Shown: positions 30,983 to 41,141, numbered from the stretch's first letter. The stretch: DNA of 54,229 nucleotides from Brachyspira pilosicoli (GCF_008016535.1 NZ_SAXY01000074.1:1-54229); one strand, 5' to 3'. Translations and numbers: made by a program. Notes: generated by a model not told the origin, from the letters alone.

Positions 30983-32020
30983 TTATCTTGTAAACATCTT
31001 GACGTATCTTTCTCTATATTTATAGCTTAATAGCTTTTTATTATATAATTCAGAGAGTTCTTTTATTTCTGTATTATCCATTTTTTCTGTGTCTATTGCA
31101 TAAATATAACTATCTTCTTTAAAACCTTTTATCATAATATTTATATAGCTATTAAATTTTTTATCCAAAAATATTTTAAAGAAGAATATAGAAAATACTA
31201 AGATTAGAGAATTAACTATAACATATGCCAAAATAAAAATATAATAAGAATATGTAAACTTTTTACCGCTGCTAAGTATAAAAAAACCTTCTCCCTGATA
31301 TATGGCTGTTTCAAATAATAAATGCTTCTTTTTAAAAGTATCCCAATCATCTTCCTGATATTTAAGTTCATTATCATAATAAATTAAAGCTGCATCATAA
31401 CTATTTGCAAATCCTTCATAATCTATATTATCGGATTCCAAAGAAAAAGTAGTTTGTGCTTCATATATAATATTATCTTTTACATCACTATAAGAACTAG
31501 AAATCCTGCCGTTAAATGCCCAATTAAAAATGCTGTATAATATCATAAATATTAAAGCAACAACTATTGATACACATACTACAAAATTTGATGATAAAGA
31601 AGAGAAAAAAGTATTGTTATTTTCAATGCTAAATAAATAGAAAAAATATATTATATGACTAATATAAAAAATAAATATTACATGATATATTCTAGTTAAA
31701 AAAGAAGCAATTATACTTTCTCTTAAAAATATTCTATCAAGCGAGAAGAAATTAAAAGCATAAAATAATCCCAATATAGATAATATAAAAGGCATCAAAT
31801 AAATAACTAGATAAAAAAATAGTTCAATCCTAGAATATTTCTTAACATTATAAAAGAATACACATACAAAATAAAATGAACATAAAAACTCTATACAAAT
31901 TAATATATTCATTATATATATATTAACATTGAGTATCATATATGCACACATAGATATAATAGTTAAAGAAGATATTGCTGCTGCTATAAAATTAATATTA
32001 TATTTAATTAGTTTTTCCAC
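30983..32020 (-). CDS. Unknown polytopic membrane protein
   Basis: This 345-aa protein has about six membrane segments in residues 10-170, an extracytoplasmic region (about 175-255, SYSDVKDNIIYEAQTTFSLE...), a seventh membrane segment (258-285) and a cytoplasmic C-terminal tail of about 60 residues. The layout, with the tail reminiscent of a HAMP linker, resembles a sensor truncated after the last membrane helix. No kinase, cyclase or chemoreceptor domain follows. No family is recognised. Its start overlaps the end of the next upstream gene by 13 bases, so the two are cotranslated. Confidence 0.7.
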   Translation of the reverse strand: MEKLIKYNINFIAAAISSLTIISMCAYMILNVNIYIMNILICIEFLCSFYFVCVFFYNVKKYSRIELFFYLVIYLMPFILSILGLFYAFNFFSLDRIFLRESIIASFLTRIYHVIFIFYISHIIYFFYLFSIENNNTFFSSLSSNFVVCVSIVVALIFMILYSIFNWAFNGRISSSYSDVKDNIIYEAQTTFSLESDNIDYEGFANSYDAALIYYDNELKYQEDDWDTFKKKHLLFETAIYQGEGFFILSSGKKFTYSYYIFILAYVIVNSLILVFSIFFFKIFLDKKFNSYINIMIKGFKEDSYIYAIDTEKMDNTEIKELSELYNKKLLSYKYRERYVKMFTR

Positions 32021-32760
32021 TCTATTTCCCCTGTTTTTGCTATATCATACAATTTTTTAATCATATTATAATCTAATCCCAAAAATGAAGCATTATTTAC
32101 CAAATTATATACAGCACTTACAAATATAGGCTGAGTATGTAATATATTTTCTTCAACATATGGATATGATGATATTATCCTAGATATATTAAACAAAATA
32201 GCTATAAGTCTTGATGAAGAAGATAACTCATCATTTTTGATTGAATACGGTAATATGCTTTTTGCAGCTATTGCTATAAATATTGGATTAATATTCTCTA
32301 AAGTAGATATATTATCAATAGAATTATCTATCATTTCTTTTGCTTTATCTCTAAACTCCTTAACATCATATTTATATTCGTTGTAAATAGGAAGATATGC
32401 AATATAGCTTGTATGCATTATATCTTTTAATATTAAAAGTACAGATAAATAATTAATTAACTCATCATCAGTAAGATTAAATTTATCATCATTAATAAAA
32501 GAATATTCCTCTCCGTTTTCATTTTTTATTCTAGTAAATACTATCTGTTTTATTATATTACTTTTTAGAGTTTGATAAGTATATGCCGTATAATCTATAA
32601 AAGATTCATTATTATTAGATTTTTTTATAAGTTTAATAATAGATTCTCTTTGAACTTCATAACTTTTATCATAACCCGGTATATGTGATAGAAACTCAAA
32701 ATCTATATTATTTTCTACATATTCAATAAACTTGTTGTAAGCGTCATTTCCCAAAAGCAC
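32008..32760 (-). CDS. Unknown 250-aa soluble helical protein
   Basis: The sequence is almost entirely helical in composition (IKKSNNNESFIDYTAYTYQTLKSNIIKQ, SSRLIAILFNISRIISSYPYVEENIL). It has no signal peptide, no membrane segment and no recognised motif. It overlaps the following membrane-protein gene by 13 bases; a partner role for that protein is a guess from gene coupling only. Confidence 0.65.
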   Translation of the reverse strand: MLLGNDAYNKFIEYVENNIDFEFLSHIPGYDKSYEVQRESIIKLIKKSNNNESFIDYTAYTYQTLKSNIIKQIVFTRIKNENGEEYSFINDDKFNLTDDELINYLSVLLILKDIMHTSYIAYLPIYNEYKYDVKEFRDKAKEMIDNSIDNISTLENINPIFIAIAAKSILPYSIKNDELSSSSRLIAILFNISRIISSYPYVEENILHTQPIFVSAVYNLVNNASFLGLDYNMIKKLYDIAKTGEIEWKN

Positions 32761-32951
32761 AAAAACAATCCTATAATATTTTTAGTATAATTCTGTTTAT
32801 CATATTCGGTAAAATTTGCATATATATAAGATAATTATTTTTTATAATATTTTTATGCAGCAAATATTATATATAGTTTTATTTTATATAGTATATTTTT
32901 ATAAAATTATGAAATAATTTATATACGATACATTTTTACATAATAAAAATA

Positions 32952-33548
32952 TTATATAGAAATATCTATTTGAGGGAGTACAGGATAAGAAAATATCATA
33001 TTGAAATTAAAATCATCTGTTTTTATTGTAACATCTCTATCTTTTATATCAGAACATAAACTTATTATATAAGAATCATCAAGAATAAATGTAGCAAAAA
33101 ATAAATTATCAGCATTATATATTACTCTTTCATCTAAATCTATTTCTATAGAATCTTTTATATCAAAAATTACCTTGCCAAGTTTTTTTATATAAGCCTC
33201 TTTTAATGTCCATAAAGTAAAAAAATCTATTTCTAATTTCTTTGAAGATTTTAAAAACTTACACTCTTTAAAATAAAAATATTCGCTTGCAATATCTAAA
33301 AATTTTCTCTCTTTAATAAACTCAGCATCAACTCCTATAGCATCATCAGACATTCCAATACAAATTAAATCTTTACTATGAGAACCATTAAAAAATATAT
33401 TATTCTCATTTTCAAAATAAGGCTTACCATTATTATTTCTTTTTATTATTAAACTATCTTTATTATAATGCTTATAAGCCATCTCGTTTGATAAACTTTC
33501 TATATTGCCATTACATTCATTATTAAAAACATATTTTAAATAAATCAT
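32952..33548 (-). CDS. 4'-phosphopantetheinyl transferase, Sfp type
   Basis: This 198-aa protein has the Sfp/AcpT motifs: GSHSKDLICIGMSDDAIGVDAEFI (the GVDxE Mg2+ site) and FFTLWTLKEAYIKKLGK (the W-x-x-KEA-x-x-K motif). It transfers phosphopantetheine from CoA to carrier proteins. No polyketide, peptide-synthetase or carrier-protein gene is in the window. Its ATG lies 2 bases after the TelA stop with no separate ribosome-binding site, so it depends on upstream translation. Confidence 0.87.
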   Translation of the reverse strand: MIYLKYVFNNECNGNIESLSNEMAYKHYNKDSLIIKRNNNGKPYFENENNIFFNGSHSKDLICIGMSDDAIGVDAEFIKERKFLDIASEYFYFKECKFLKSSKKLEIDFFTLWTLKEAYIKKLGKVIFDIKDSIEIDLDERVIYNADNLFFATFILDDSYIISLCSDIKDRDVTIKTDDFNFNMIFSYPVLPQIDISI

Positions 33549-33550
33549 AA

Positions 33551-34627
33551 TTATTCTTTTGCATTCAATATTTTGTTTTTAAGTTCGTTCTCAATGTTTG
33601 CTAATTCCATTTCAGCATTTTTTCTTTTTTCTCTTCCCTCATTCTGTATCTTTATTACTTCGTCCAATGTAGAAATTAGTTGTTCATTTGTGTGTTTTAA
33701 TGTTTCAATATCAACTATAGCTCTTTCAGACTCTTTTGCTGTTTCTATAGTAGAAGTTTTTAGCATATCAGCATTTTTTCTAAGAAGTTCATTAGTGGTG
33801 TCAGTAACTGCTCTTTGTGCTTTTGCTGCTTCATTAGAATGATGAAGCCCTATAGCTAATACCATCTGATTCTTCCACAAAGGTATAGTATTAACGAGTG
33901 TAGACTGAATCTTTTCGCTCATAACAACATTATTATTTTGAACCATTCTTATTTGCGGTATAGTTTGTATTGATACTGCTTTAGTTAGCTCTAAATCATG
34001 AAGTCTCTTTTCAAATCTATTAGCTAAATCTTTATAATCTCTTACAGCCTGTGCATCTTCTTGGGAGTTAGTTTGTTTTGCTTTTTCTTCTAATTCTAAT
34101 ATTTTTTTGTTTATATCATTATTTAATTTCTCTTTTCCAGCTTTAATATATAATTCAAGTTCTTTTAAATAATCCAAATTATAATCATACATTTGGTCTA
34201 ATATACTAATATCTTTTAATAATGTTCTTTGATGATTTTCTAATATCTTTATTATACCGTCAATATTAACTTCAACTTTAGAATATTTAGTTTTTAATTT
34301 GCTTAAATTATTAACACCTTTCTTAAAAAAACCAAATATACCTTTAGATTCTTTTTCTATATCAAAACCTTTAAGCTCTACTATTAAATCACTAATAGTA
34401 TTTCCTATATCTTCCAAATCTTTATTCATCACAGTGCTTAATGTATTTTCAGAAAATTGAACCATTTTATTTTGTGCAGCAGAACCATAAGACATTATAG
34501 AAATAGAATCTTCTAAATTTATACTATTAGATAACTCTTTTATTTTGTTATTGTCACTATCACTTATTTTAGAATCTATACTTTTTTGAATATCTAAACT
34601 TAAAGAATTATTATTATTTTCTTGCAT
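33551..34627 (-). CDS. TelA/KlaA-family toxic anion resistance protein
   Basis: This 358-aa all-helical protein has the family core MSYGSAAQNKMVQFSENTLSTVMNKDL, FFKKGVNNLSKLKTKYSKVE, KILENHQRTLLKDISILDQMYDYN and QIRMVQNNNVVMSEKIQSTLVNTIPLWKNQM. Named for plasmid tellurite resistance, chromosomal members are widespread and probably act in envelope stress. The C-terminal 50 residues form a charged coiled coil. Good site GGAGG. It follows an XpaC-like gene, a pairing also common in Firmicutes. Confidence 0.88.
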   Translation of the reverse strand: MQENNNNSLSLDIQKSIDSKISDSDNNKIKELSNSINLEDSISIMSYGSAAQNKMVQFSENTLSTVMNKDLEDIGNTISDLIVELKGFDIEKESKGIFGFFKKGVNNLSKLKTKYSKVEVNIDGIIKILENHQRTLLKDISILDQMYDYNLDYLKELELYIKAGKEKLNNDINKKILELEEKAKQTNSQEDAQAVRDYKDLANRFEKRLHDLELTKAVSIQTIPQIRMVQNNNVVMSEKIQSTLVNTIPLWKNQMVLAIGLHHSNEAAKAQRAVTDTTNELLRKNADMLKTSTIETAKESERAIVDIETLKHTNEQLISTLDEVIKIQNEGREKRKNAEMELANIENELKNKILNAKE

Positions 34628-34647
34628 AAATAAAAACCTCCAAAAAA

Positions 34648-35166
34648 TTATATTAATCCATCTTTTTCAAGCATGTTTTTTAGTACATCTATATCGCTAT
34701 TTATATCAATTAATTTATTTTCATTCATCTCAAGAAGCATTTTTTTTAATGCCTCATTCAATTTGATTATAGCATCTTCTATCTCTAAAGAAGTGTTTTC
34801 TATATTAGCATTTTTAACAGGCAAATTGCAAAAGTCAATATAATATTTAAGCATTTTTATAGCAGTTGGAAGATGATATTCATTTATCTTTTGAAGTTTT
34901 TTCTCACCTTCTTTGTTAGCCTTAGAATAAGCAACCATATTGTCAAGTATAGAAATCATTTCAGATAAAGCAGGATTAAGTTCAGCGTCATTAATATCTT
35001 TTGAATATTCTTTTATTTTTGATATATTTCTTTTTGTTTCTAATACTACTAAACTTTCTTCATCATTATTAAAATTATTATTAGAATATTCTTTATCATT
35101 ATCTACAGGAAAGTTTATGTCTAAATTTAGTTTTAATTTTTCAAAAATATATTTATCTTCTTCCAT
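34648..35166 (-). CDS. XpaC-like protein (5-bromo-4-chloroindolyl phosphate hydrolysis family)
   Basis: This protein of about 172 aa has a poorly ordered N-terminus and a helical C-terminal part. The motif INEYHLPTAIKMLKYYIDFCNLP, followed by IEDAIIKLNEALKKMLLEM, is the conserved region of XpaC-family proteins. It pairs with TelA 20 bases downstream. The frame is open to a TTG at 35175, but ATG 35166 is as good; neither has a clear ribosome-binding site. Biochemical role unknown. Confidence 0.75.
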   Translation of the reverse strand: MEEDKYIFEKLKLNLDINFPVDNDKEYSNNNFNNDEESLVVLETKRNISKIKEYSKDINDAELNPALSEMISILDNMVAYSKANKEGEKKLQKINEYHLPTAIKMLKYYIDFCNLPVKNANIENTSLEIEDAIIKLNEALKKMLLEMNENKLIDINSDIDVLKNMLEKDGLI

Positions 35167-35237
35167 TTTTAGCAATTTAAAATTAAATAAAATATGTTAA
35201 CTTTTATTATAAACAATAAAATTATTATTGCAATATA

Positions 35238-36962
35238 TTACTTTACCTTTTGATATATACACTCAAATGTATCTCCAAGATTAAATCTTTGTGCAAGTTT
35301 TTTATATAATTTTTCAGAAGCTTTAGAGTTTTTAAAAATCTTAAATACATCAGTAAATCTATTATAATAAACACTCTGATTTTCTAAACTAATTCTTTTA
35401 AGTGAATATTTAGCAAAAAACATATCCAAAGATTTAGGATTAGCCTCAAAAGCATGATCGCTCGGAACTATAGAATAATAATTTTTATTAAACCTACCGC
35501 TTACCCCATAACCATTAGGCATAGCTAAAGCAAATATACCATCATCTTTTAAAGAATATAAAATACTTTCAAAAATTTTATCAAAATTATAAATATGCTC
35601 TACAACATACCAAGCAGTGATTATATCATATTTTTTTTCTATATAATTAAAATCAAGTAAAGAACAATTATGAACATTTAGGTGTAGTGTATTAACACAG
35701 TAATTTGAAGCATACTCGCTTATCTCTATACCCTCAGTGATATATCCATAATTAGAAGCCTCTCTAAGAAAAAAGCCCATCGCACTTCCAATATCTAAAA
35801 CTCTTCCATTTGGTTTTATTTTTTTTATCTTTTCTATTCTTCTTTTTGCCAAGCGGCTTAAATTTTCAACATCTTCTTCATAAGTTTTTCCATATTGTTT
35901 TTTATAATCCTCTACAAAATATTTTGATGAATAATCTGTAAAAGGAGATAAAAAATATTTTCTAAACAAAGTATTACAATGGTGGCATTTATATAAATTA
36001 GATTCCAAATTTCTATTTTTTCTTTCTATATTGGTGCTTTTGCAGAAAGGACATTTTATATCTTTAAAATCTTTTATATTATAAAAAATTGTCTTTAGTC
36101 TCTCTATAGATTCATCAGTATTTATTTGCCGAGCATTCTCTATTAAACTATTTTGCTTTTCTTTATTGTTTATAAAACTCTCTATTTTTTTTATACTTTC
36201 ATCAATATCAGCATCTTCAAAAAATCCTAAATTAAAAAATATGTCATCGCACTTATTAGCTAATTCATCATGATATTTAGTAGGAGAAAATAGTATAGTA
36301 GGAATCTTTGACTCTATACATTCAAAAGCGGTAAGCCCAAAATATGTTATAACTGCAGAATATGAATTAGTAAATATATCCTTTGAAAAATCAATATATT
36401 CTATATTAGAAAACTCACTTTCTCTTTTAAAATCTATTATTACAAATTTTTTATGAGTTATTTTTGATATTATTTGAATTGCTTTATCTTTTAATTTTTT
36501 ATTAAAGCCCAAATAAACAAGTATAGGAGATTTTTCATTATATGTAGGTTTTATAGAATTATTTAATATAGTAGTAATAAATGGCTTAATATTTACCTCC
36601 TTAGAGTTATCCAAATTAGGGAGCATCTCTATTACAATATCAGCTAACCTCCTCTCGCTTCCAATACTATCCACTATTATAACAGATGATATTTTTTTAA
36701 AATAACTTATATATTTCTCTTCAACCTCTCTCGCATCAACCAATATTATATAAGGAGATATATCTTTTATATTTTCAAATTGAATAGTTTTTATATCAGC
36801 TTTTTTATATAATTCGCTTTTCTTATTTACAGATGAAAAAGTAAAATCATATATATCGCTTAATCTATTAGCAATAAGGCTCATTCTAGTAAAATGTCCA
36901 TAGCCATATATACCATTAATATCTGTTATTATGCATATATTTTTTTTTATATTATTTGTCAT
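35238..36962 (-). CDS. PseG-like GT-B domain fused to zinc-ribbon SAM methyltransferase
   Basis: This 574-aa protein has three parts. Residues 8-295 resemble the PseG/GT-B nucleotide-sugar hydrolase fold (DINGIYGYGHFTRMSLIANRL, ILVDAREVEEKYI, VITYFGLTAFECIESKIPTILF). Residues 300-330 form a C4 zinc ribbon (CPFCKST..., CHHC). Residues 345-574 form a class I methyltransferase (VLDIGSAMGFFLREASNYGYITEGIEIS, AWYVVEHIYNF). PseG acts in pseudaminic-acid synthesis; here the fusion suggests modification of a surface sugar, which is inference. No other pse/leg genes are nearby. Confidence 0.75.
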   Translation of the reverse strand: MTNNIKKNICIITDINGIYGYGHFTRMSLIANRLSDIYDFTFSSVNKKSELYKKADIKTIQFENIKDISPYIILVDAREVEEKYISYFKKISSVIIVDSIGSERRLADIVIEMLPNLDNSKEVNIKPFITTILNNSIKPTYNEKSPILVYLGFNKKLKDKAIQIISKITHKKFVIIDFKRESEFSNIEYIDFSKDIFTNSYSAVITYFGLTAFECIESKIPTILFSPTKYHDELANKCDDIFFNLGFFEDADIDESIKKIESFINNKEKQNSLIENARQINTDESIERLKTIFYNIKDFKDIKCPFCKSTNIERKNRNLESNLYKCHHCNTLFRKYFLSPFTDYSSKYFVEDYKKQYGKTYEEDVENLSRLAKRRIEKIKKIKPNGRVLDIGSAMGFFLREASNYGYITEGIEISEYASNYCVNTLHLNVHNCSLLDFNYIEKKYDIITAWYVVEHIYNFDKIFESILYSLKDDGIFALAMPNGYGVSGRFNKNYYSIVPSDHAFEANPKSLDMFFAKYSLKRISLENQSVYYNRFTDVFKIFKNSKASEKLYKKLAQRFNLGDTFECIYQKVK

Positions 36963-37045
36963 ACAAACTCTTTTTATAGAAAATTAAAATCAATAAGAAT
37001 AATGCAAAATTATACAACAAAAACTTATAATTACAAATAATATAA

Positions 37046-37921
37046 TTATAGTGTATTATTTTTTATCTTTTCTTCAGCATTTTTAAAATATCTTTCATAA
37101 GCTTTTTTACAATAATTTTCATGCTTACTCTTTTGATTTTGTGGAGGGTTTTCAAATTTATATGGACCATTTACCTTCCAAGCTGTAAGAATTCCTATAT
37201 TTATAGCATTTACTGGACATCTAAAAGCACAGCTTGCACACATAACACACTTATTTTTAAATTTAATATCTCCATTATCATCATTATAAATATTATTAAC
37301 AGGGCATTTTTTTACACATAAATTACAATGAGTACATATGTTTTTTACTTTAAAAAGATTGCCATTAACTTTCATAGCAGGATGCTCTATTCTAAAAAGA
37401 AAAGCAATAAATCTTGAAAGAGGAAATTTTTTAAGAAATACTTTTTTATTATCTAATATCTCTTTTAAATCTATAGCACATAATTTTTTAGCAGTATTCC
37501 ACATCTTTGAAGCCATCTCATCAGTATGTCTAAATACCAAATTATAAGGCATAACATAATGATACTCATTTGTAAGTATATATCCTTTTTTATTTAATCT
37601 AGCCATTAAAGGTTCTGATGAAATGTTATTTATTGATAGAGGTTCTCCGGAAGTTTTTAATATAAATATTTTTTTATCTTTAGTTTTTGGAAATAATTTT
37701 ATTAAATCAAAAATAGGGTATGGGGCATTAAAACCATGAATAGGGTAGGCTAATCCTACATAATCATAATCATTTGGATTTGGCAGATTATCAAAATTAT
37801 CTGTAACTCTATATAATGTTATATTTATATTATTTTCTTCAAGATTTTTTTTATATTCATTTACAACCTTTTCTGTATTACCTGTACCAGAAAAATAGTA
37901 TATAATTGCATTTTTATTCAT
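37046..37921 (-). CDS. EFR1-family ferredoxin (flavodoxin-4Fe4S fusion)
   Basis: This 291-aa protein has an N-terminal flavodoxin-like domain with the FMN phosphate loop YFSGTGNTEK (residues 9-18). Near residues 190-240 it carries two 4Fe-4S clusters (CTHCNLCVKKCP and CVMCASCAFRCP). EFR1 proteins are predicted electron carriers of unknown partner. The ATG at 37921 has a weak site. It lies 84 bases upstream of the fusion gene on the same strand and may be independent. Confidence 0.87.
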   Translation of the reverse strand: MNKNAIIYYFSGTGNTEKVVNEYKKNLEENNINITLYRVTDNFDNLPNPNDYDYVGLAYPIHGFNAPYPIFDLIKLFPKTKDKKIFILKTSGEPLSINNISSEPLMARLNKKGYILTNEYHYVMPYNLVFRHTDEMASKMWNTAKKLCAIDLKEILDNKKVFLKKFPLSRFIAFLFRIEHPAMKVNGNLFKVKNICTHCNLCVKKCPVNNIYNDDNGDIKFKNKCVMCASCAFRCPVNAINIGILTAWKVNGPYKFENPPQNQKSKHENYCKKAYERYFKNAEEKIKNNTL

Positions 37922-38025
37922 TTTATTATAAATACCTTTTTATATGATTTTTTAATTTTATTATAACAAAAAAATATAATATTTAAAGTTTAATTATATT
38001 TAAGAGTTTTATATATTAGACATGC

Positions 38026-38053
38026 TTGACTTTTGTTAATAAATGGTTAAAAT
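38026..38053 (+). promoter_or_regulatory. Promoter of the M30 peptidase gene
   Basis: TTGACT (38026-38031), a 16-nt spacer and TAAAAT (38048-38053) lie 30 bases before the ATG. Confidence 0.55.
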
Positions 38054-38083
38054 TATGACAAATATTAGGATATACTTTATATT

Positions 38084-39298
38084 ATGAATTTCAAATTAAT
38101 TTTTATAACTCTTATAAGTTCGATTTTAATTTCTTGTTACAGCCCATTTTATTCTATTGATACTGATGGTTTTTCTGTATACAGAGCTTCTTCATATGGA
38201 AGCAGTCTATCTTCAGATTTTGTAAAAGCTACTATTGTTAAAGAGACAGAAAATTTAATTGTATATATAGAAAGAGGTGAAACTTATAATTCTAGCAGTT
38301 TAGATTTAGTTTGCGAAGAGTTTGAAAAACATTATGATAAAGAAAAATCAATTTACGGTAATCATACCGATGTTGATAAAAATGGCAAAATTATTATTTT
38401 ATTCTTGGATTTAAATCCTAAATACGGCAGCAGCAGCTCCATACTTAACGGATATTTTAATCCTGCAGATTTAATAAATGGTCAGGGCAATAATGCTGAT
38501 ATGCTTTATATGGACTTAGGATGGCTTAATAATAGTCCATATTATATGGCTGGAACAATATTGCATGAATTACAGCATTTGATAAATTATAATGTTAATG
38601 TTTTAGAAAATGGAAGTGAAATGGATGTATGGCTTAATGAGGCTTTATCAGAATCTACTTCTGTTTTGTTTAATGAAACTACTATAAATAGCAGAAATAA
38701 AGAATTTAATAATATAAATTATTATTGCTTTTATACTTGGGATTTACCAATAAATGTATTTGCTAATTATCCTTCTGCTTCTGTTTTTATGAATTGGCTT
38801 TATATTAAAAATGATTATAATGAGAATGTATTTAAAAATATTGCTGCTTTCAAATCTACTTCATCATATAATAGAGTTTTATCTCAAGTAACTACAGTTT
38901 CATCTACTTGGGATGATTTACTATTTCAATGGATAGATGATATTAATAGCGGTATTGTAATAGGGGCTAAAATTAATAAAATTAAAAATACTGTTAATAC
39001 ATCTATACCTTTATATCCTGGTGCTTTATTGGCTTTTGATTCATCTAACATAGGAAATGTTGATACTAGTAATTCTCTTTTAAAAAGTAAAAGAAATAAT
39101 GGTTTATTGATATTATTGAATAGTGATACATATACAGGAAATAGTCCTACTTCTATAAATATTACATTAGCTCCTACTAGCAGTTCTATTTTAAGAAGTG
39201 CAAAATCATCTATAGCAGAGAGTTCATATTCAGATAATTCATATTTAGAAGTAATAAGTAATACTAAACCTAAATATAGAAATATATTGTTGAAATAA
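38084..39298 (+). CDS. M30-family (hyicolysin-like) metallopeptidase lipoprotein
   Basis: This 404-aa protein has a signal peptide with lipobox LISC (Cys 18). The zinc-protease motif HELQH lies near residue 162, in GTILHELQHLINYN, followed by a downstream Glu (WLNEALSES). YxxFYTWD and the WDDLLFQWIDDI region fit peptidase family M30. It is probably an outer-surface or periplasmic protease. The C-terminal third has a Ser-rich tail. It stands alone and is followed by a bidirectional terminator. Confidence 0.85.
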   Translation: MNFKLIFITLISSILISCYSPFYSIDTDGFSVYRASSYGSSLSSDFVKATIVKETENLIVYIERGETYNSSSLDLVCEEFEKHYDKEKSIYGNHTDVDKNGKIIILFLDLNPKYGSSSSILNGYFNPADLINGQGNNADMLYMDLGWLNNSPYYMAGTILHELQHLINYNVNVLENGSEMDVWLNEALSESTSVLFNETTINSRNKEFNNINYYCFYTWDLPINVFANYPSASVFMNWLYIKNDYNENVFKNIAAFKSTSSYNRVLSQVTTVSSTWDDLLFQWIDDINSGIVIGAKINKIKNTVNTSIPLYPGALLAFDSSNIGNVDTSNSLLKSKRNNGLLILLNSDTYTGNSPTSINITLAPTSSSILRSAKSSIAESSYSDNSYLEVISNTKPKYRNILLK

Positions 39299-39322
39299 AA
39301 TTAACTAAATAGTTATATATTA

Positions 39323-39359
39323 AAAAAGGAGCTTCAATTAAATATTGAAACTCCTTTTT
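39323..39359. terminator. Bidirectional terminator between M30 peptidase and ptsI
   Basis: 39323-39338 (AAAAAGGAG...) pairs with 39344-39359 (...CTCCTTTTT), one internal mismatch. A-run and T-run sit on opposite sides, serving both convergent genes. Confidence 0.85.
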
Positions 39360-39375
39360 ATTTTCTAATAAATTA

Positions 39376-41121
39376 TTAATAACTTATAGTTTCGCCTCTT
39401 TCATGAACTTCTAAGAATCTAAGTAGTTCAGCTTTTACTTCTTCTGCAGTAGATAAAGTTAGAACTCTTTTAGCAAGCATAGCACATTCGCTCTTATCTA
39501 AAGATATAATCATTTTTTTAACTTCAGGTATAGATATAGCAGACATAGAAAATACATCAAGTCCTAAACCAAATAGCAAAGGCACAGCAAGTAAATCACC
39601 GGCAAGCTCTCCGCACATTGATATGATAATACCATTAGCATGAGCACCATCTATAGCCATTTTTATAGCAATAAGCACAGAAGGGTTGTAAGGGTCGCAT
39701 ATAGAAGCAATTTTTTCATTACCTCTATCAGAAGCTAAAGTATATTGAGTTAAATCATTTGTACCTATAGAGAAGAAATCAGATTCTCTAGCAAAAGCTT
39801 CAGCTCTAAATACAACAGAAGGTGTTTCTATCATCATTCCAAGCTCTAAACCTTCATTAAAAGCTATATTTTCTTTTACTAATTCTAATTTACATTCATT
39901 GAATATATTTTTAGCCTTTCTAAGTTCCTCTATAGATACAATCATAGGAAGCATAACTTTAATTTTTCCAAAAGCAGAAGCTCTAAGTAAAGCCCTAAAT
40001 TGAGTTTTTATAATAGCAGGTCTATCTAAACATATCCTCAAAGCTCTCCATCCCAAAGCAGGGTTTTCTTCTTTTGGCATTTCCAAATAAGGTAAATATT
40101 TATCTCCTCCAATATCCATAGTTCTTATTGTAACAGTATGTCCGCTCATAGCTTCAGCAACTTCTTTATATGCCCTAAATTGCTCATCTTCTGTAGGGAA
40201 GTTAGTATTTTCCATAAAAAGAAACTCTGTTCTATAAAGTCCGATACCATCAGCCCCATTTTTTAATACTCCGCCTAAATCTGCAGGAGAACCAATATTA
40301 GCATAAACTCTTATTTTTGTTCCATCTTTAGATATAGCATCTCTATGAGCATATTCTTTTAATAAAGCCCTTTTCTTATCAAATTCTTCTTTTAACTTTT
40401 CACACTCTTCTATTGACTTCTCAGTTGGTTCTATGATTACTCCGCCAGTATTACCGTTCAATATAATAATATCTTCATTTTTTACTTCTTTTATTATTTC
40501 GCCAATACCCACAACAGCAGGAATCTCTAATGATCTAGCCATAATGGAAGTATGAGAAGTACGGCCGCCTATTTCTGTAATAAAACCTAATGTGTTATCT
40601 AAATCTAAATTAGCAGTGTCAGATGGAGTTAAATCTCTTGCTACAACTATAGAGTTTTCAGGAAGGCTAGATAAATCTAATATCTTCTCTCCTCTGATAT
40701 TTCTTATCCATCTATCAGCTATATCAGTTAAATCATTAGCCCTTTCTCTCAAATATTCATCTTCTACTTCGCTTAAAATTTGTTTGTATACTTCTATACC
40801 TTTTGATAAAGCATAATCAGCAGCAACTTTATCATCAGTAATAATATTATTTACCTCTTCTAATAAGTCTTCGTCCTCAAGTAAAGTAATATGTGCATCA
40901 AATATACTAGCCTTTTCTGTAGAAACTTTTTTAGAGATTGTTTCTTTTATCTTTTCAAGCTGTTCTTTAGTTTGATTTCTAGCCTCAAGGAGTTTGATTT
41001 TTTCTGTCTCTGGATCTTTGCATGGACATTTATTCAGCTCTATTTTTTTAGGGTTAAATATATAAATTTTACCTATTGCTATACCGGGAGAAACCCCAAT
41101 ACCAGTTATTCTTTTTTCCAT
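39376..41121 (-). CDS. ptsI: Phosphoenolpyruvate-protein phosphotransferase (PTS enzyme I)
   Basis: This 581-aa enzyme I takes phosphate from PEP and passes it to HPr. It has the HPr-binding and phosphohistidine domain with GGRTSHTSIMARSLEIPAVVG, and the PEP-binding barrel (GIGLYRTEFLFM, RTMDIGGDKYLPY, GWRALRICLDRP, MCGELAGD with active Cys). Normal length. It follows ptsH by 20 bases. No sugar-specific enzyme II is in the window. Confidence 0.96.
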   Translation of the reverse strand: MEKRITGIGVSPGIAIGKIYIFNPKKIELNKCPCKDPETEKIKLLEARNQTKEQLEKIKETISKKVSTEKASIFDAHITLLEDEDLLEEVNNIITDDKVAADYALSKGIEVYKQILSEVEDEYLRERANDLTDIADRWIRNIRGEKILDLSSLPENSIVVARDLTPSDTANLDLDNTLGFITEIGGRTSHTSIMARSLEIPAVVGIGEIIKEVKNEDIIILNGNTGGVIIEPTEKSIEECEKLKEEFDKKRALLKEYAHRDAISKDGTKIRVYANIGSPADLGGVLKNGADGIGLYRTEFLFMENTNFPTEDEQFRAYKEVAEAMSGHTVTIRTMDIGGDKYLPYLEMPKEENPALGWRALRICLDRPAIIKTQFRALLRASAFGKIKVMLPMIVSIEELRKAKNIFNECKLELVKENIAFNEGLELGMMIETPSVVFRAEAFARESDFFSIGTNDLTQYTLASDRGNEKIASICDPYNPSVLIAIKMAIDGAHANGIIISMCGELAGDLLAVPLLFGLGLDVFSMSAISIPEVKKMIISLDKSECAMLAKRVLTLSTAEEVKAELLRFLEVHERGETISY

Positions 41122-41141
41122 AAGTTGTTATCCAAATAATA

